A stretch of 64,000 bases of DNA from Clusia tigrina (taxonomy: Eukaryota > Arthropoda > Insecta > Diptera > Clusiidae): the NCBI GenBank assembly GCA_920105625.2, contig OV050031.1, forward strand, positions 97,469,676 to 97,533,675. The letters run 5' to 3'. Under the pieces are notes generated by a model. It worked only from the letters and a program-made list of their open reading frames with translations. It did not search any database and had not been told where the DNA came from. Shown piece by piece: positions 12,728-26,600 of the stretch (its first letter is position 1; the number at the start of each line of letters is the position of its first letter). Position numbers and translations under genes: made by a program.

Positions 12728-15471
12728 TAAACAATTTCAAGGTTTTATGATGCTCCAGTAAAAAGTTACAAGCATTTGTATGTTGCAAACTTTGATAGGT
12801 GTAGGACGTACCGTATAGAACTTAGGGCCATTTGAAGTTTTATCAGTGTTTGATTTGGGACTCAAGGGTAGCATAGCTTTGAGTGATAGCTTAAATTGAC
12901 AAGAGGCTCGAGTACTTTATTGTTACAAAATTTCAAGGTTTTATGATGCTCCAGTAAAAAGTTACAAGCATTTGTATGTTGCAAACTTTGATAGGTGTAG
13001 GACGTACCGTATAGAAGTTAGGGCCATTTGAAGTTTTATCAGTGTTTGATTTGGGTCTCAAGGGTAGCATAGCTTTGAGCGATAGTTTAAATTGACAAGA
13101 GGCTCGAGTACTTTATTGTTACAAAGTTTCAAGGTTTTATGGCGCTCCAGTAAAAAGTTACAAGCATTTGTATGTTGCAAACTTTGATAGGTGTAGGACG
13201 TACCGTATAGAAGTTAGGGCCATTTGAAGTTTTATCAGTGTTTGATTTGGGTCTCAAGGGTAGCATAGCTTTGAGCGATAGCTTAAATTGACAAGTGGCT
13301 CGAGTGCTTTATTGTTACAAAATTTCAAGGTTTTATGACGCTCCAGTAAAAAGTTACAAGCATTTGTATGTTGCAAACTTTGATAGGTGTAGGACGTACC
13401 GTATAGAAGTTAGGGATATTTGAAGTTTTATCAGTGTTTGATTTGGGTGTCAAGGGTAGCATAGCTTTGAGCGATAGCTTAAATTGACAAGAGGCTCGAG
13501 TACTTTATTGTTACAAAATTTCAAGGTTTTATGACGCTCCAGTAAAAAGTTACAAGCATTTGTATGTTGCAAACTTTGATAGGTGTAGGACGTACCGTAT
13601 AGAAGTTAGGGCCATTTGAAGTTTTATCAGTGTTTGATTTGGGACTCAAGGGTAGCATAGCTTTGAGCGTTAGCTTAAATTGACAAGAGGCTCGAGTGCT
13701 TTATTGTTACAAAATTTCAAGGTTTTATGACGCTCCAGTAAAAAGTTACAAGCATTTGTATGTTGCAAACTTTGATAGGTGTAGGACGTACCGTATAGAA
13801 CTTAGGGCCATTTGAAGTTTTATCAGTGTTTGATTTGGGACTCAAGGGTAGCATAGCTTTGAGCGTTAGCTTAAATTGACAAGAGGCTCGAGTGCTTTAT
13901 TGTTACAAAATTTCAAGGTTTTATGACGCTCCAGTAAAAAGTTACAAGCATTTGTATGTTGCAAACTTTGATAGGTGTAGGACGTACCGTATAGAAGTTA
14001 GGGCCATTTGAAGTTTTATCAGTGTTTGATTTGGGTCTCAAGGGTAGCATAGCTTTGAGCGATAGCTTAAATTGACAAGAGGCTCGAGTACTTTATTGTT
14101 ACAAAATTTCAAGGTTTTATGATGCTCCAGTAAAAAGTTACAAGCATTTGTATGATGCAAACTTTGATAGGTGTAGGACGTACTGTATAGAAGTTAGGGC
14201 CATTTGAAGTTTTATCAGTGTTTGATTTGGGTCTCAAGGGTAGCATAGCTTTGAGCGATAGCTTAAATTGACAAGAGGCTCGAGTACTTTATTGTTAAAC
14301 AATTTCAAGGTTTTATGATGCTCCAGTAAAAAGTTACAAGCATTTGTATGTTGCAAACTTTGATAGGTGTAGGACGTACCGTATAGAACTTAGGGCCATT
14401 TGAAGTTTTATCAGTGTTTGATTTGGGACTCAAGGGTAGCATAGCTTTGAGTGATAGCTTAAATTGACAAGAGGCTCGAGTACTTTATTGTTACAAAATT
14501 TCAAGGTTTTATGATGCTCCAGTAAAAAGTTACAAGCATTTGTGTGTTGCAAACTTTGATAGGTGTAGGACGTACCGTATAGAAGTTAGGGCCATTTGAA
14601 GTTTTATCAGTGTTTGATTTGGGTCTCAAGGGTAGCATAGCTTTGAGCGATAGCTTAAATTGACAAGAGGCTCGAGTACTTTATTGTTACAAAGTTTCAA
14701 GGTTTTATGGCGCTCCAGTAAAAAGTTACAAGCATTTGTATGTTGCAAACTTTGATAGGTGTAGGACGTACCGTATAGAAGTTAGGGCCATTTGAAGTTT
14801 TATCAGTGTTTGATTTGGGTCTCAAGGGTAGCATAGCTTTGAGCGATAGCTTAAATTGACAAGAGGCTCGAGTACTTTATTGTTACAAACTTTCAAGGTT
14901 TTATGGCGCTCCAGTAAAAAGTTACAAGCATTTGTATGTTGCAAACTTTGATAGGTGTAGGACGTACCGTATAGAAATTAGGGCCATTTGAAGTTTTATC
15001 AGTGTTTGATTTGGGTCTCAAGGGTAGCATAGCTTTGAGCGATAGCTTAAATTGACAAGAGGCTCGAGTACTTTATTGTTACAAAATTTCAAGGTTTTAT
15101 GACGCTCCAGTAAAAAGTTACAAGCATTTGTATGTTGCAAACTTTGATAGGTGTAGGACGTACCGTATAGAAGTTAGGGCCATTTGAAATTTTATCAGTG
15201 TTTGATTTGGGACTTAAGGGTAGCATAGCTTTGAGCGTTAGCTTAAATGGACAAGAGGCACGAGTACTTTATTGTTACAAAATTTCAAGGTTTTATGATG
15301 CTCCAGTAAAAAGTTACAAGCATTTGTATGATGCAAACTTTGATAGGTGTAGGACATACTGTATAGAAGTTATGGCCATTTGAAGTTTTATCAGTGTTTG
15401 ATTTGGGTCTCAAGGGTAGCATAGCTTTGAGCGATAGCTTAAATTGACAAGAGGCTCGAGTACTTTATTGT
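12728..15471 (+). repeat. 8/6-monomer higher-order repeat
   Basis: The distinctive junction variant TTAAACAATTTC occurs at 12728, 14296 and 15472, spacings of 1,568 bp (eight monomers) and 1,176 bp (six). Each copy starts with the same three-monomer sequence: a GAGTGATAG monomer, a GATGC A-like monomer, then a monomer with ACAAAGTTTC and ATGGCGCTCC. The copies then diverge. The first continues with the AAGTGGCTCGAG segment shared with 8.2 kb. The second continues with an ACAAACTTTC monomer and the AAATGGACAAG monomer at 15244. The spacing change therefore reflects exchange of sub-blocks. Confidence 0.82.
13126..13321 (+). repeat. Hybrid monomer: A front, B tail
   Basis: The monomer starts with ACAAAGTTTC and ATGGCGCTCC, carries T127 and A153, but ends AAGTGGCTCGAGTGC with G181. 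Its counterparts at 9.60 and 14.69 kb end with A181, and the AAGTGGCTCGAG tail at 8201 belongs to a T153 monomer. The switch between 153 and about 171 is the left boundary of the segment shared with 8.2-9.2 kb. Confidence 0.8.
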
Positions 15472-18000
15472 TAAACAATTTCAAGGTTTTATGATGCTCC
15501 AGTAAAAAGTTACAAGCATTTGTATGTTGCAAACTTTGATAGGTGTAGGACGTACCGTATAGAACTTAGGGCCATTTGAAGTTTTATCAGTGTTTGATTT
15601 GGGACTCAAGGGTAGCATAGCTTTGAGTGATAGCTTAAATTGACAAGAGGCTCGAGTACTTTATTGTTACAAAATTTCAAGGTTTTATGATGCTCCAGTA
15701 AAAAGTTACAAGCATTTGTATGTTGCAAACTTTGATAGGTGTAGGACGTACCGTATAGAAGTTAGGGCCATTTGAAGTTTTATCAGTGTTTGATTTGGGT
15801 CTCAAGGGTAGCATAGCTTTGAGCGATAGCTTAAATTGACAAGAGGCTCGAGTACTTTATTGTTACAAAGTTTCAAGGTTTTATGGCGCTCCAGTAAAAA
15901 GTTACAAGCATTTGTATGTTGCAAACTTTGATAGGTGTAGGACGTACCGTATAGAAGTTAGGGCCATTTGAAGTTTTATCAGTGTTTGATTTGGGTCTCA
16001 AGGGTAGCATAGCTTTGAGCGATAGCTTAAATTGACAAGAGGCTCGAGTACTTTATTGTTACAAAATTTCAAGGTTTTATGACGCTCCAGTAAAAAGTTA
16101 CAAGCATTTGTATGTTGCAAACTTTGATAGGTGTAGGACGTACCGTATAGAAGTTAGGGCCATTTGAAATTTTATCAGTGTTTGATTTGGGACTTAAGGG
16201 TAGCATAGCTTTGAGCGTTAGCTTAAATGGACAAGAGGCACGAGTACTTTATTGTTACAAAATTTCAAGGTTTTATGACGCTCCAGTAAAAAGTTACAAG
16301 CATTTGTATGTTGCAAACTTTGATAGGTGTAGGACGTACCGTATAGAACTTAGGGCCATTTGAAGTTTTATCAGTGTTTGATTTGGGACTCAAGGGTAGC
16401 ATACCTTTGAACGTTAGCTTAAATTGACAAGAGGCTCGAGTGCTTTATTGTTACAAAATTTCAAGGTTTTATGACGCTCCAGTAAAAAGTTACAAGCATT
16501 TGTATGTTGCAAACTTTGATAGGTGTAGGACGTACCGTATAGAAGTTAGGGCCATTTGAAGTTTTATCAGTGTTTGATTTGGGTCTCAAGGGTAGCATAG
16601 CTTTGAGCGATAGCTTAAATTGACAAGAGGCTCGAGTACTTTATTGTTACAAAATTTCAAGGTTTTATGATGCTCCAGTAAAAAGTTACAAGCATTTGTA
16701 TGATGCAAACTTTAATAGGTGTAGGACGTACTGTATAGAACTTAGGGCCATTTGAAGTTTTATCAGTGTTTGATTTGGGACTCAAGGGTAGCATAGCTTT
16801 GAGCGTTAGCTTAAATTGACAAGAGGCTCGAGTGCTTTATTGTTACAAAATTTCAAGGTTTTATGACGCTCCAGTAAAAAGTTACAAGCATTTGTATGTT
16901 GCAAACTTTGATAGGTGTAGGACGTACCGTATAGAAGTTAGGGCCATTTGAAGTTTTATCAGCGTTTGATTTGGGTCTCAAGGGTAGCATAGCTTTGAGC
17001 GATAGCTTAAATTGACAAGAGGCTCGAGTACTTTATTGTTACAAAATTTCAAGGTTTTATGACGCTCCAGTAAAAAGTTACAAGCATTTGTATGTTGCAA
17101 ACTTTGATAGGTGTAGAACGTACTGTATAGAAGTTAGGGCCATTTGAAGTTTTATCAGTGTTTGATTTGGGACTTAAGGGTAGCATAGCTTTGAGCGATA
17201 ACTTAAATTGACGAGAGGCTCGAGTACTTTATTGTTACAAAATTTCAAGGTTTTATGACGCTCCAGTAAAAAGTTACAAGCATTTATATGTTGCAAACTT
17301 TGATAGGTGTAGGACGTACCGTATAGAAGTTAGGGCCATTTGAAGTTTTATCAGTGTTTGATTTGGGACTTAAGGGTAGCATAGCTTTGAGCGATAGCTT
17401 AAATTGACAAGAGGCTCGAGTACTTTATTGTTACAAAATTTCAAGGTTTTATGACGCTCCAGTAAAAAGTTACAAGCATTTGTATGTTGCAAACTTTGAT
17501 AGGTGTAGGACGTACTGTAGAGAAGTTAGGGCCATTTGAAGTTTTATCAGTGTTTGATTTGGGATTTAAGGGTAGCATAGCTTTGAGCGATAGCTTAAAT
17601 TGACACGACGCTCGAGTACTTTATTGTTACAAAATGTCAAGGTTTTATGACGCTCCAGTGAAAAGTTACAAGCATTTGTATGTTGCAAACTTTGATAGGT
17701 GTAGGACGTACCGTATAGAAGTTAGGGCCATTTGAAGTTTTATTAGTGTTTGATTTGGGTCTCAAGGGTAGCATAGCTTTGAGCGATAGCTTAAATTGAC
17801 AAGAGGCTCGAGTACTTTATTGTTACAAAATTTCAAGGTTTTATGACGCTCCAGTAAAAAGTTACAAGCATTTGTATGTTGCAAACTTTGATAGGTGTAG
17901 GACGTACCGTATAGAACTTAGGGCCATTTGAAGTTTTATCAGTGTTTGATTTGGGTCTCAAGGGTAGCATAGCTTTGAGCGATAGCTTAAATTGACAAGA
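15472..18000 (+). repeat. Right copy of the ~2.8-kb segmental duplication
   Basis: Partner of the block beginning at 9201. It contains the same order of landmarks (TTAAACAATTTC, ACAAAGTTTC with ATGGCGC, GAAATTTTATC, the AAATGGACAAG monomer, ATACCTTTGAACG, GATGC, CAGCGTTTG, GTAGAACGTACTG) but lacks one C-type monomer. At the GTAGAGAG position near 17518 it has the full-length allele GTAGAGAAGTT, so the single-base deletion is confined to the left copy. The AAATGGACAAG monomer occurs at 15244 and again 980 bp later at 16224. Confidence 0.8.
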
Positions 18001-19397
18001 GGCTCGAGTACTTTATTGTTACAAAATTTCAAGGTTTTATGACGCTCCAGTAAAAAGTTACAAGCATTTGTATGTTGCAAACTTTGATAGGTGTAGGACG
18101 TACCGTATAGAACTTAGGGCCATTTGAAGTTTTATTAGTGTTTGATTTGGGTCTCAAGGGTAGCATAGCTTTGAGCGTTAGCTTAAATTGACAAGAGGCT
18201 CGAGTGCTTTATTGTTACAAAATTTCAAGGTTTTATGACGCTCCAGTGAAAAGTTACAAGCATTTGTATGTTGCAAATTTTGATAGGTGTAGGACGTACC
18301 GTATAGAAGTTAGGGCCATTTGAAGTTTTATCAGTGTTTGATTTGGGTCTCAAGGGTAGCATAGCTTTGAGCGATAGCTTAAATTGACAAGAGGCTCGAG
18401 TACTTTATTGTTACAAAATTTCAAGGTTTTATGACGCTCCCGTAAAAAGTTACAAGCATTTGTATGTTGCAAACTTTGATATGTGTAGGACGTACCGTAT
18501 AGAACTTAGGGCCATTTGAAGTTTTATCAGTGTTTGATTTGGGTCTCAAGGGTAGCATAGCTTTGAGCAATAGCTTAAATTGACAAGAGGCTCGAGTACT
18601 TTATTGTTACAAAATTTCAAGGTTTTATGACGCTCCAGTAAAAAGTTACAAGCATTTGTATGTTGCAAACTTTGATAGGTGTAGGACGTACCGTATAGAA
18701 GTTAGGGCCATTTGAAGTTTTATCAGCGTTTGATTTGGGTCTCAAGGGTAGCATAGCTTTGAGCGATAGCTTAAATTGACAAGAGGCTCGAGTACTTTAT
18801 TGTTAGAAAATTTCAAGGTTTTATGACGCTCCAGTGAAAAGTTACAAGCATTTATATGTTGCAAACTTTGATAGGTGTAGGACGTACCGTATAGAATTTA
18901 GGGCCATTTGAAGTTTTATCAGTGTTTTATTTGGGACTTAAGGGTAGCATAGCTTTGAGCGATAGCTTAAATTGACAAGAGGCTCGAGTACTTTATTGTT
19001 ACAAAATTTCAAGGTTTTATGACGCTCCAGTAAAAAGGTACAAGCATTTGTATGTTGCAAACTTTGATAGGTGTAGAACGTACTGTATAGAAGTTAGGGC
19101 AATTTGAAGTTTTATCAGTGTTTGATTTGGGACTTAAGGGTAGCATAGCTTTGAGCGATAACTTAAATTGACAAGAGGCTCGAGTACTTTATTGTTACAA
19201 AATTTCAAGGTTTTATGACGCTCCAGTAAAAAGTTACAAGCATTTATATGTTGCAAACTTTGATAGGTGTAGGACGTACCGTATAGAAGTTAGGGCCATT
19301 TGAAGTTTTATCAGTGTTTGATTTGGGACTTAAGGGTAGCATAGCTTTGAGCGATAGCTTAAATTGACAAGAGGCTCGAGTACTTTATTGTTACAAA

Positions 19398-19582
19398 ATT
19401 TCAAGGTTTTATGACGCTCCAGTAAAAAGTTACAAGCATTTGTACGTTGCAAACTTTGATAGGTGTAGGACGTACCGTATAGAAGTTAGGGCCATTTGAA
19501 GTTTTATCAGCGTTTGATTGGTAGCATAGCTTTGAGCGATAGCTTAAATTGACAAGAGGCTCGAGTACTTTATTGTTACAAA
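19398..19582 (+). repeat. Shortened monomer, 185 bp (11-bp deletion)
   Basis: In this monomer CAGCGTTTGATT is followed directly by GGTAGCATAGC. Eleven bases around monomer positions 121-133 are missing. It is the only multi-base deletion I found in the window. It shifts the minus-strand frame and so creates a 78-codon open frame at 19401-19637 that reads through two copies of the repeat. I regard that frame as an accident. Confidence 0.92.
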
Positions 19583-22500
19583 ATTTCAAGGTTTTATGAC
19601 GCTCCAGTAAAAAGTTACAAGCATTTGTATGTTGCAAACTTTGATAGGTGTAGAACGTACTGTATAGAAGTTAGGGCCATTTGAAGTTTTATCAGTGTTT
19701 GATTTGGGACTTAAGGGTAGCATAGCTTTGAGCGATAACTTAAATTGACGAGAGGCTCGAGTACTTTATTGTTACAAAATTTCAAGGTTTTATGACGCTC
19801 CAGTAAAAAGTTACAAGCATTTATATGTTGCAAACTTTGATAGGTGTAGGACGTACCGTATAGAAGTTAGGGCCATTTGAAGTTTTATCAGTGTTTGATT
19901 TGGGACTTAAGGGTAGCATAGCTTTGAGCGATAGCTTAAATTGACAAGAGGCTCGAGTACTTTTTTGTTACAAAATTTCAAGGTTTTATGACGCTCCAGT
20001 AAAAAGTTACAAGCATTTGTATGTTGCAAACTTTGATAGGTGTAGGACGTACTGTAGAGAGTTAGGGCCATTTGAAGTTTTATCAGTGTTTGATTTGGGA
20101 CTTAAGGGTAGCATAGCTTTGAGCGATAGCTTAAATTGACACGACGCTCGAGTACTTTATTGTTACAAAATTTCAAGGTTTTATGACGCTCCAGTGAAAA
20201 GTTACAAGCATTTGTATGTTGCAAACTTTGATAGGTGTAGGACGTACCGTATAGAAGTTAGGGCCATTTGAAGTTTTATCAGTGTTTGATTTGGGTCTCA
20301 AGGGTAGCATAGCTTTGAGCGATAGCTTAAATTGACAAGAGGCTCGAGTACTTTATTGTTACAAAATTTCAAGGTTTTATGACGCTCCAGTAAAAAGTTA
20401 CAAGCATTTGTATGTTGCAAACTTTGATAGGTGTAGGACGTACCGTATAGAACTTAGGGCCATTTGAAGTTTTATCAGTGTTTGATTTGGGTCTCAAGGG
20501 TAGCATAGCTTTGAGCGATAGCTTAAATTGACAAGAGGCTCGAGTACTTTATTGTTACAAAATTTCAAGGTTTTATGACGCTCCAGTAAAAAGTTACAAG
20601 CATTTGTATGTTGCAAACTTTGATAGGTGTAGGACGTACCGTATAGAACTTAGGGCCATTTGAAGTTTTATTAGTGTTTGATTTGGGTCTCAAGGGTAGC
20701 ATAGCTTTGAGCGTTAGCTTAAATTGACAAGAGGCTCGAGTGCTTTATTGTTACAAAATTTCAAGGTTTTATGACGCTCCAGTGAAAAGTTACAAGCATT
20801 TGTATGTTGCAAATTTTGATAGGTGTAGGACGTACCGTATAGAAGTTAGGGCCATTTGAAGTTTTATCAGTGTTTGATTTGGGTCTCAAGGGTAGCATAG
20901 CTTTGAGCGATAGCTTAAATTGACAAGAGGCTCGAGTACTTTATTGTTACAAAATTTCAAGGTTTTATGACGCTCCAGTAAAAAGTTACAAGCATTTATA
21001 TGTTGCAAACTTTGATAGGTGTAGGACGTACCGTATAGAATTTAGGGCCATTTGAAGTTTTATCAGTGTTTTATTTGGGACTTAAGGGTAGCATAGCTTT
21101 GAGCGATAGCTTAAATTGACAAGAGGCTCGAGTACTTTATTGTTACAAAATTTCAAGGTTTTATGACGCTCCAGTAAAAAGTTACAAGCATTTGTATGTT
21201 GCAAACTTTGATAGGTGTAGGACGTACTGTATAGAAGTTAGGGCCATTTGAAGTTTTATCAGTGTTTGATTTGGGACTTAAGGGTAGCATAGCTTTGAGC
21301 GATAACTTAAATTGACAAGAGGCTCGAGTACTTTATTGTTACAAAATTTCAAGGTTTTATGACGCTCCAGTAAAAAGTTACAAGCATTTATATGTTGCAA
21401 ACTTTGATAGGTGTAGGACGTACCGTATAGAAGTTAGGGCCATTTGAAGTTTTATCAGTGTTTGATTTGGGACTTAAGGGTAGCATAGCTTTGAGCGATA
21501 GCTTAAATTGACAAGAGGCTCGAGTACTTTATTGTTACAAAATTTCAAGGTTTTATGACGCTCCAGTAAAAAGTTACAAGCATTTGTATGTTGCAAACTT
21601 TGATAGGTGTAGGACGTACTGTAGAGAAGTTAGGGCCATTTGAAGTTTTATCAGTGTTTGATTTGGGATTTAAGGGTAGCATAGCTTTGAGCGATAGCTT
21701 AATTTGACAAGACGCTCGAGTACTTTATTGTTACAAAATTTCAAGGTTTTATGACGCTCCAGTGAAAAGTTACAAGCATTTGTATGTTGCAAACTTTGAT
21801 AGGTGTAGGACGTACCGTATAGAAGTTAGGGCCATTTGAAGTTTTATCAGTGTTTGATTTGGGTCTCAAGGGTAGCATAGCTTTGAGCGATAGCTTAAAT
21901 TGACAAGAGGCTCGAGTACTTTATTGTTACAAAATTTCAAGGTTTTATGACGCTCCAGTAAAAAGTTACAAGCATTTGTATGTTGCAAACTTTGATAGGT
22001 GTAGGACGTACCGTATAGAAGTTAGGGCCATTTGAAGTTTTATCAGTGTTTGATTTGGGTCTCAAGGGTAGCATAGCTTTGAGCGATAGCTTAAATTGAA
22101 AAGAGGCTCGAGTACTTTATTGTTACAAAATTTCAAGGTTTTATGACGCTCCAGTAAAAAGTTACAAGCATTTGTATGTTGCAAACTTTGATAGGTGTAG
22201 GACGTACCGTATAGAACTTAGGGCCATTTGAAGTTTTATCAGTGTTTGATTTGGGTCTCAAGGGTAGCATAGCTTTGAGCGATAGCTTAAATTGACAAGA
22301 GGCTCGAGTACTTTATTGTTACAAAATTTCAAGGTTTTATGACGCTCCAGTAAAAAGTTACAAGCATTTGTATGTTGCAAACTTTGATAGGTGTAGGACG
22401 TACCGTATAGAACTTAGGGCCATTTGAAGTTTTATCAGTGTTTGATTTGGGTCTCAAGGGTAGCATAGCTTTGAGCGATAGCTTAAATTGACAAGAGGCT

Positions 22501-22717
22501 CGAGTACTTTATTGTTACAAAATTTCAAGGTTTTATGACGCTCCAGTAAAAAGTTACAAGCATTTGTATGTTGCAAACTTTGATAGGTGTAGGACGTACC
22601 GTATAGAACTTAGGGCCATTTGAAGTTTTATCAGTGTTTGATTTGGGACTCAAGGGTAGCATAGCTTTGAGCGATAGCTTAAATTGACAAGAGGCTCGAG
22701 TACTTTATTGTTACAAA

Positions 22718-22913
22718 ATTTCAAGGTTTTATGACGCTCCAGTGAAAAGTTACAAGCATTTATATGTTGCAAACTTTGATAGGTGTAGGACGTACCGTAT
22801 AGAATTTAGGGCCATTTGAAGTTTTATCAGTGTTTTATTTGGGACTTAAGGGTAGCATAGCTTTGAGCGATAGCTTAAATTGACAAGAGGCTCGAGTACT
22901 TTATTGTTACAAA
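22718..22913 (+). repeat. Representative C-type monomer
   Basis: A third recurrent monomer type: CCAGTGAAAAG (G27), CATTTATATG (A45), GAATTT (T88), GTTTTATTT (T119) and GGGACTTAAG (A127, T130), with A153 and A181. Copies with this signature, identified by the GTTTTAT word, occur at 18924, 21068, 22832, 25380 and 29104 and again at several places between 37.8 and 60.7 kb. A derived subtype with CGCTCTAGT and GGACATTAGAAG appears at 40791, 51571, 54511, 56275, 58039 and 63919. C-type monomers occur roughly once per larger repeat unit and are good anchors for HOR length. Confidence 0.85.
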
Positions 22914-23624
22914 ATTTCAAGGTTTTATGACGCTCCAGTAAAAAGTTACAAGCATTTGTATGTTGCACACTTTGATAGGTGTAGAACGTACTGTATAGAA
23001 GTTAGGGCCATTTGAAGTTTTATCAGTGTTTGATTTGGGACTTAAGGGTAGCATAGCTTTGAGCGATAACTTAAATTGACAAGAGGCTCGAGTACTTTAT
23101 TGTTACAAAATTTCAAGGTTTTATGACGCTCCAGTAAAAAGTTACAAGCATTTATATGTTGCAAACTTTGATAGGTGTAGGACGTACCGTATAGAAGTTA
23201 GGGCCATTTGAAGTTTTATCAGTGTTTGATTTGGGACTTAAGGGTAGCATAGCTTTGAGCGATAGCTTAAATTGACAAGAGGCTCGAGTACTTTATTGTT
23301 ACAAAATTTCAAGGTTTTATGACGCTCCAGTAAAAAGTTACAAGCATTTGTATGTTGCAAACTTTGATAGGTGTAGGACGTACCGTATAGAAGTTAGGGC
23401 CATTTGAAGTTTTATCAGTGTTTGATTTGGGACTTAAGGGTAGCATAGCTTTGAGCGATAGCTTAAATTGACAAGAGGCTCGAGTACTTTATTGTTACAA
23501 AATTTCAAGGTTTTATGACGCTCCAGTAAAAAGTTACAAGCATTTGTATGTTGCAAACTTTGATAGGTGTAGGACGTACTGTAGAGAAGTTAGGGCCATT
23601 TGAAGTTTTATCAGTGTTTGATTT

Positions 23625-26600
23625 GGGACTTAAGGGTAGCATAGCTTTGAGCGATAGCTTAAATTGACACGACGCTCGAGTACTTTATTGTTACAAAATT
23701 TCAAGGTTTTATGACGCTCCAGTGAAAAGTTACAAGCATTTGTATGTTGCAAACTTTGATAGGTGTAGGACGTACCGTATAGAAGTTAGGGCCATTTGAA
23801 GTTTTATCAGTGTTTGATTTGGGTCTCAAGGGTAGCATAGCTTTGAGCGATAGCTTAAATTGACAAGAGGCTCGAGTACTTTATTGTTACAAAATTTCAA
23901 GGTTTTATGACGCTCCAGTAAAAAGTTACAAGCATTTGTATGTTGCAAACTTTGATAGGTGTAGGACGTACCGTATAGAACTTAGGGCCATTTGAAGTTT
24001 TATCAGTGTTTGATTTGGGTCTCAAGGGTAGCATAGCTTTGAGCGATAGCTTAAATTGACAAGAGGCTCGAGTACTTTATTGTTACAAAATTTCAAGGTT
24101 TTATGACGCTCCAGTAAAAAGTTACAAGCATTTGTATGTTGCAAACTTTGATAGGTGTAGGACGTACCGTATAGAACTTAGGGCCATTTGAAGTTTTATT
24201 AGTGTTTGATTTGGGTCTCAAGGGTAGCATAGCTTTGAGCGTTAGCTTAAATTGACAAGAGGCTCGAGTGCTTTATTGTTACAAAATTTCAAGGTTTTAT
24301 GACGCTCCAGTGAAAAGTTACAAGCATTTGTATGTTGCAAATTTTGATAGGTGTAGGACGTACCGTATAGAAGTTAGGGCCATTTGAAGTTTTATCAGTG
24401 TTTGATTTGGGTCTCAAGGGTAGCATAGCTTTGAGCGATAGCTTAAATTGACAAGAGGCTCGAGTACTTTATTGTTACAAAATTTTAAGGTTTTATGACG
24501 CTCCAGTAAAAAGTTACAAGCATTTGTATGTTGCAAACTTTGATAGGTGTAGGACGTACCGTATAGAACTTAGGGCCATTTGAAGTTTTATTAGTGTTTG
24601 ATTTGGGTCTCAAGGGTAGCATAGCTTTGAGCGTTAGCTTAAATTGACAAGAGGCTCGAGTGCTTTATTGTTAAAAAATTTCAAGGTTTTATGACGCTCC
24701 AGTGAAAAGTTACAAGCATTTGTATGTTGCAAATTTTGATAGGTGTAGGACGTACCGTATAGAAGTTAGGGCCATTTGAAGTTTTATCAGTGTTTGATTT
24801 GGGTCTCAAGGGTAGCATAGCTTTGAGCGATAGCTTAAATTGACAAGAGGCTCGAGTACTTTATTGTTACAAAATTTCAAGGTTTTATGACGCTCCAGTA
24901 AAAAGTTACAAGCATTTGTATGTTGCAAACTTTGATAGGTGTAGGACGTACCGTATAGAACTTAGGGCCATTTGAAGTTTTATCAGTGTTTGATTTGGGT
25001 CTCAAGGGTAGCATAGCTTTGAGCGATAGCTTAAATTGACAAGAGGCTCGAGTACTTTATTGTTACAAAATTTCAAGGTTTTATGACGCTCCAGTAAAAA
25101 GTTACAAGCATTTGTATGTTGCAAACTTTGATAGGTGTAGGACGTACCGTATAGAAGTTAGGGCCATTTGAAGTTTTATCAGCGTTTGATTTGGGTCTCA
25201 AGGGTAGCATAGCTTTGAGCGATAGCTTAAATTGACAAGAGGCTCGAGTACTTTATTGTTACAAAATTTCAAGGTTTTATGACGCTCCAGTGAAAAGTTA
25301 CAAGCATTTATATGTTGCAAACTTTGATAGGTGTAGGACGTACCGTATAGAATTTAGGGCCATTTGAAGTTTTATCAGTGTTTTATTTGGGACTTAAGGG
25401 TAGCATAGCTTTGAGCGATAGCTTAAATTGACAAGAGGCTCGAGTACTTTATTGTTACAAAATTTCAAGGTTTTATGACGCTCCAGTACAAAGTTACAAG
25501 CATTTGTATGTTGCAAACTTTGATAGGTGTAGAACGTACTGTATAGAAGTTAGGGCCATTTGAAGTTTTATCAGTGTTTGATTTGGGACTTAAGGGTAGA
25601 ATAGCTTTGAGCGATAACTTAAATTGACAAGAGGCTCGAGTACTTTATTGTTACAAAATTTCAAGGTTTTATGACGCTCCAGTAAAAAGTTACAAGCATT
25701 TATATGTTGCAAACTTTGATAGGTGTAGGACGTACCGTATAGAAGTTAGGGCCATTTGAAGTTTTATCAGTGTTTGATTTGGGACTTAAGGGTAGCATAG
25801 CTTTGAGCGATAGCTTAAATTGACAAGAGGCTCGAGTACTTTATTGTTACAAAATTTCAAGGTTTTATGACGCTCCAGTAAAAAGTTACAAGCATTTGTA
25901 TGTTGCAAACTTTGATAGGTGTAGGACGTACTGTAGAGAAGTTAGGGCCATTTGAAGTTTTATCAGTGTTTGATTTGGGATTTAAGGGTAGCATAGCTTT
26001 GAGCGATAGCTTAAATTGACAAGACGCTCGAGTACTTTATTGTTACAAAATTTCAAGGTTTTATGACGCTCCAGTAAAAAGTTACAAGCATTTGTATGTT
26101 GCAAACTTTGATAGGTGTAGGACGTACCGTATAGAACTTAGGGCCATTTGAAGTTTTATCAGTGTTTGATTTGGGACTCAAGGGTAGCATAGCTTTGAGC
26201 GTTAGCTTAAATTGACAAGAGGCTCGAGTGCTTTATTGTTACAAAATTTCAAGGTTTTATGACGCTCCAGTAAAAAGTTACAAGCATTTGTATGTTGCAA
26301 ACTTTGATAGGTGTAGGACGTACCGTATAGAAGTTAGGGCCATTTGAAGCTTTATCAGTGTTTGATTTGGGTCTCAAGGGTAGCATAGCTTTGAGCGATA
26401 GCTTAAATTGACAAGAGGCTCGAGTACTTTATTGTTACAAAATTTCAAGGTTTTATGATGCTCCAGTAAAAAGTTACAAGCATTTGTATGTTGCAAACTT
26501 TGATAGGTGTAGGACGTACTGTATAGAACTTAGGGCCATTTGAAGTTTTATGAGTGTTTGATTTGGGACTCAAGGGTAGCATAGCTTTGAGCGTTAGCTT

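Larger units (their letters stand above)
17561..23624 (+). repeat. Irregular region of 9-13-monomer units
   Basis: Landmarks repeat but at changing spacings. C-type monomers at 18924, 21068 and 22832 are 11 and 9 monomers apart, with the next at 25380, 13 further on. GCAAATTTTG at 18275 and 20811 is 13 monomers apart, then 18 to 24339. GGGATTTAAG at 17561 and 21665 is 21 monomers apart after allowing 12 deleted bases. The same set of variants (GTAGAACGTACTG, GACACGACGCTCG, GTAGAGAAGTT, C-type) is reused, so these look like rearranged relatives of the 19-monomer unit to the right. Confidence 0.7.
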
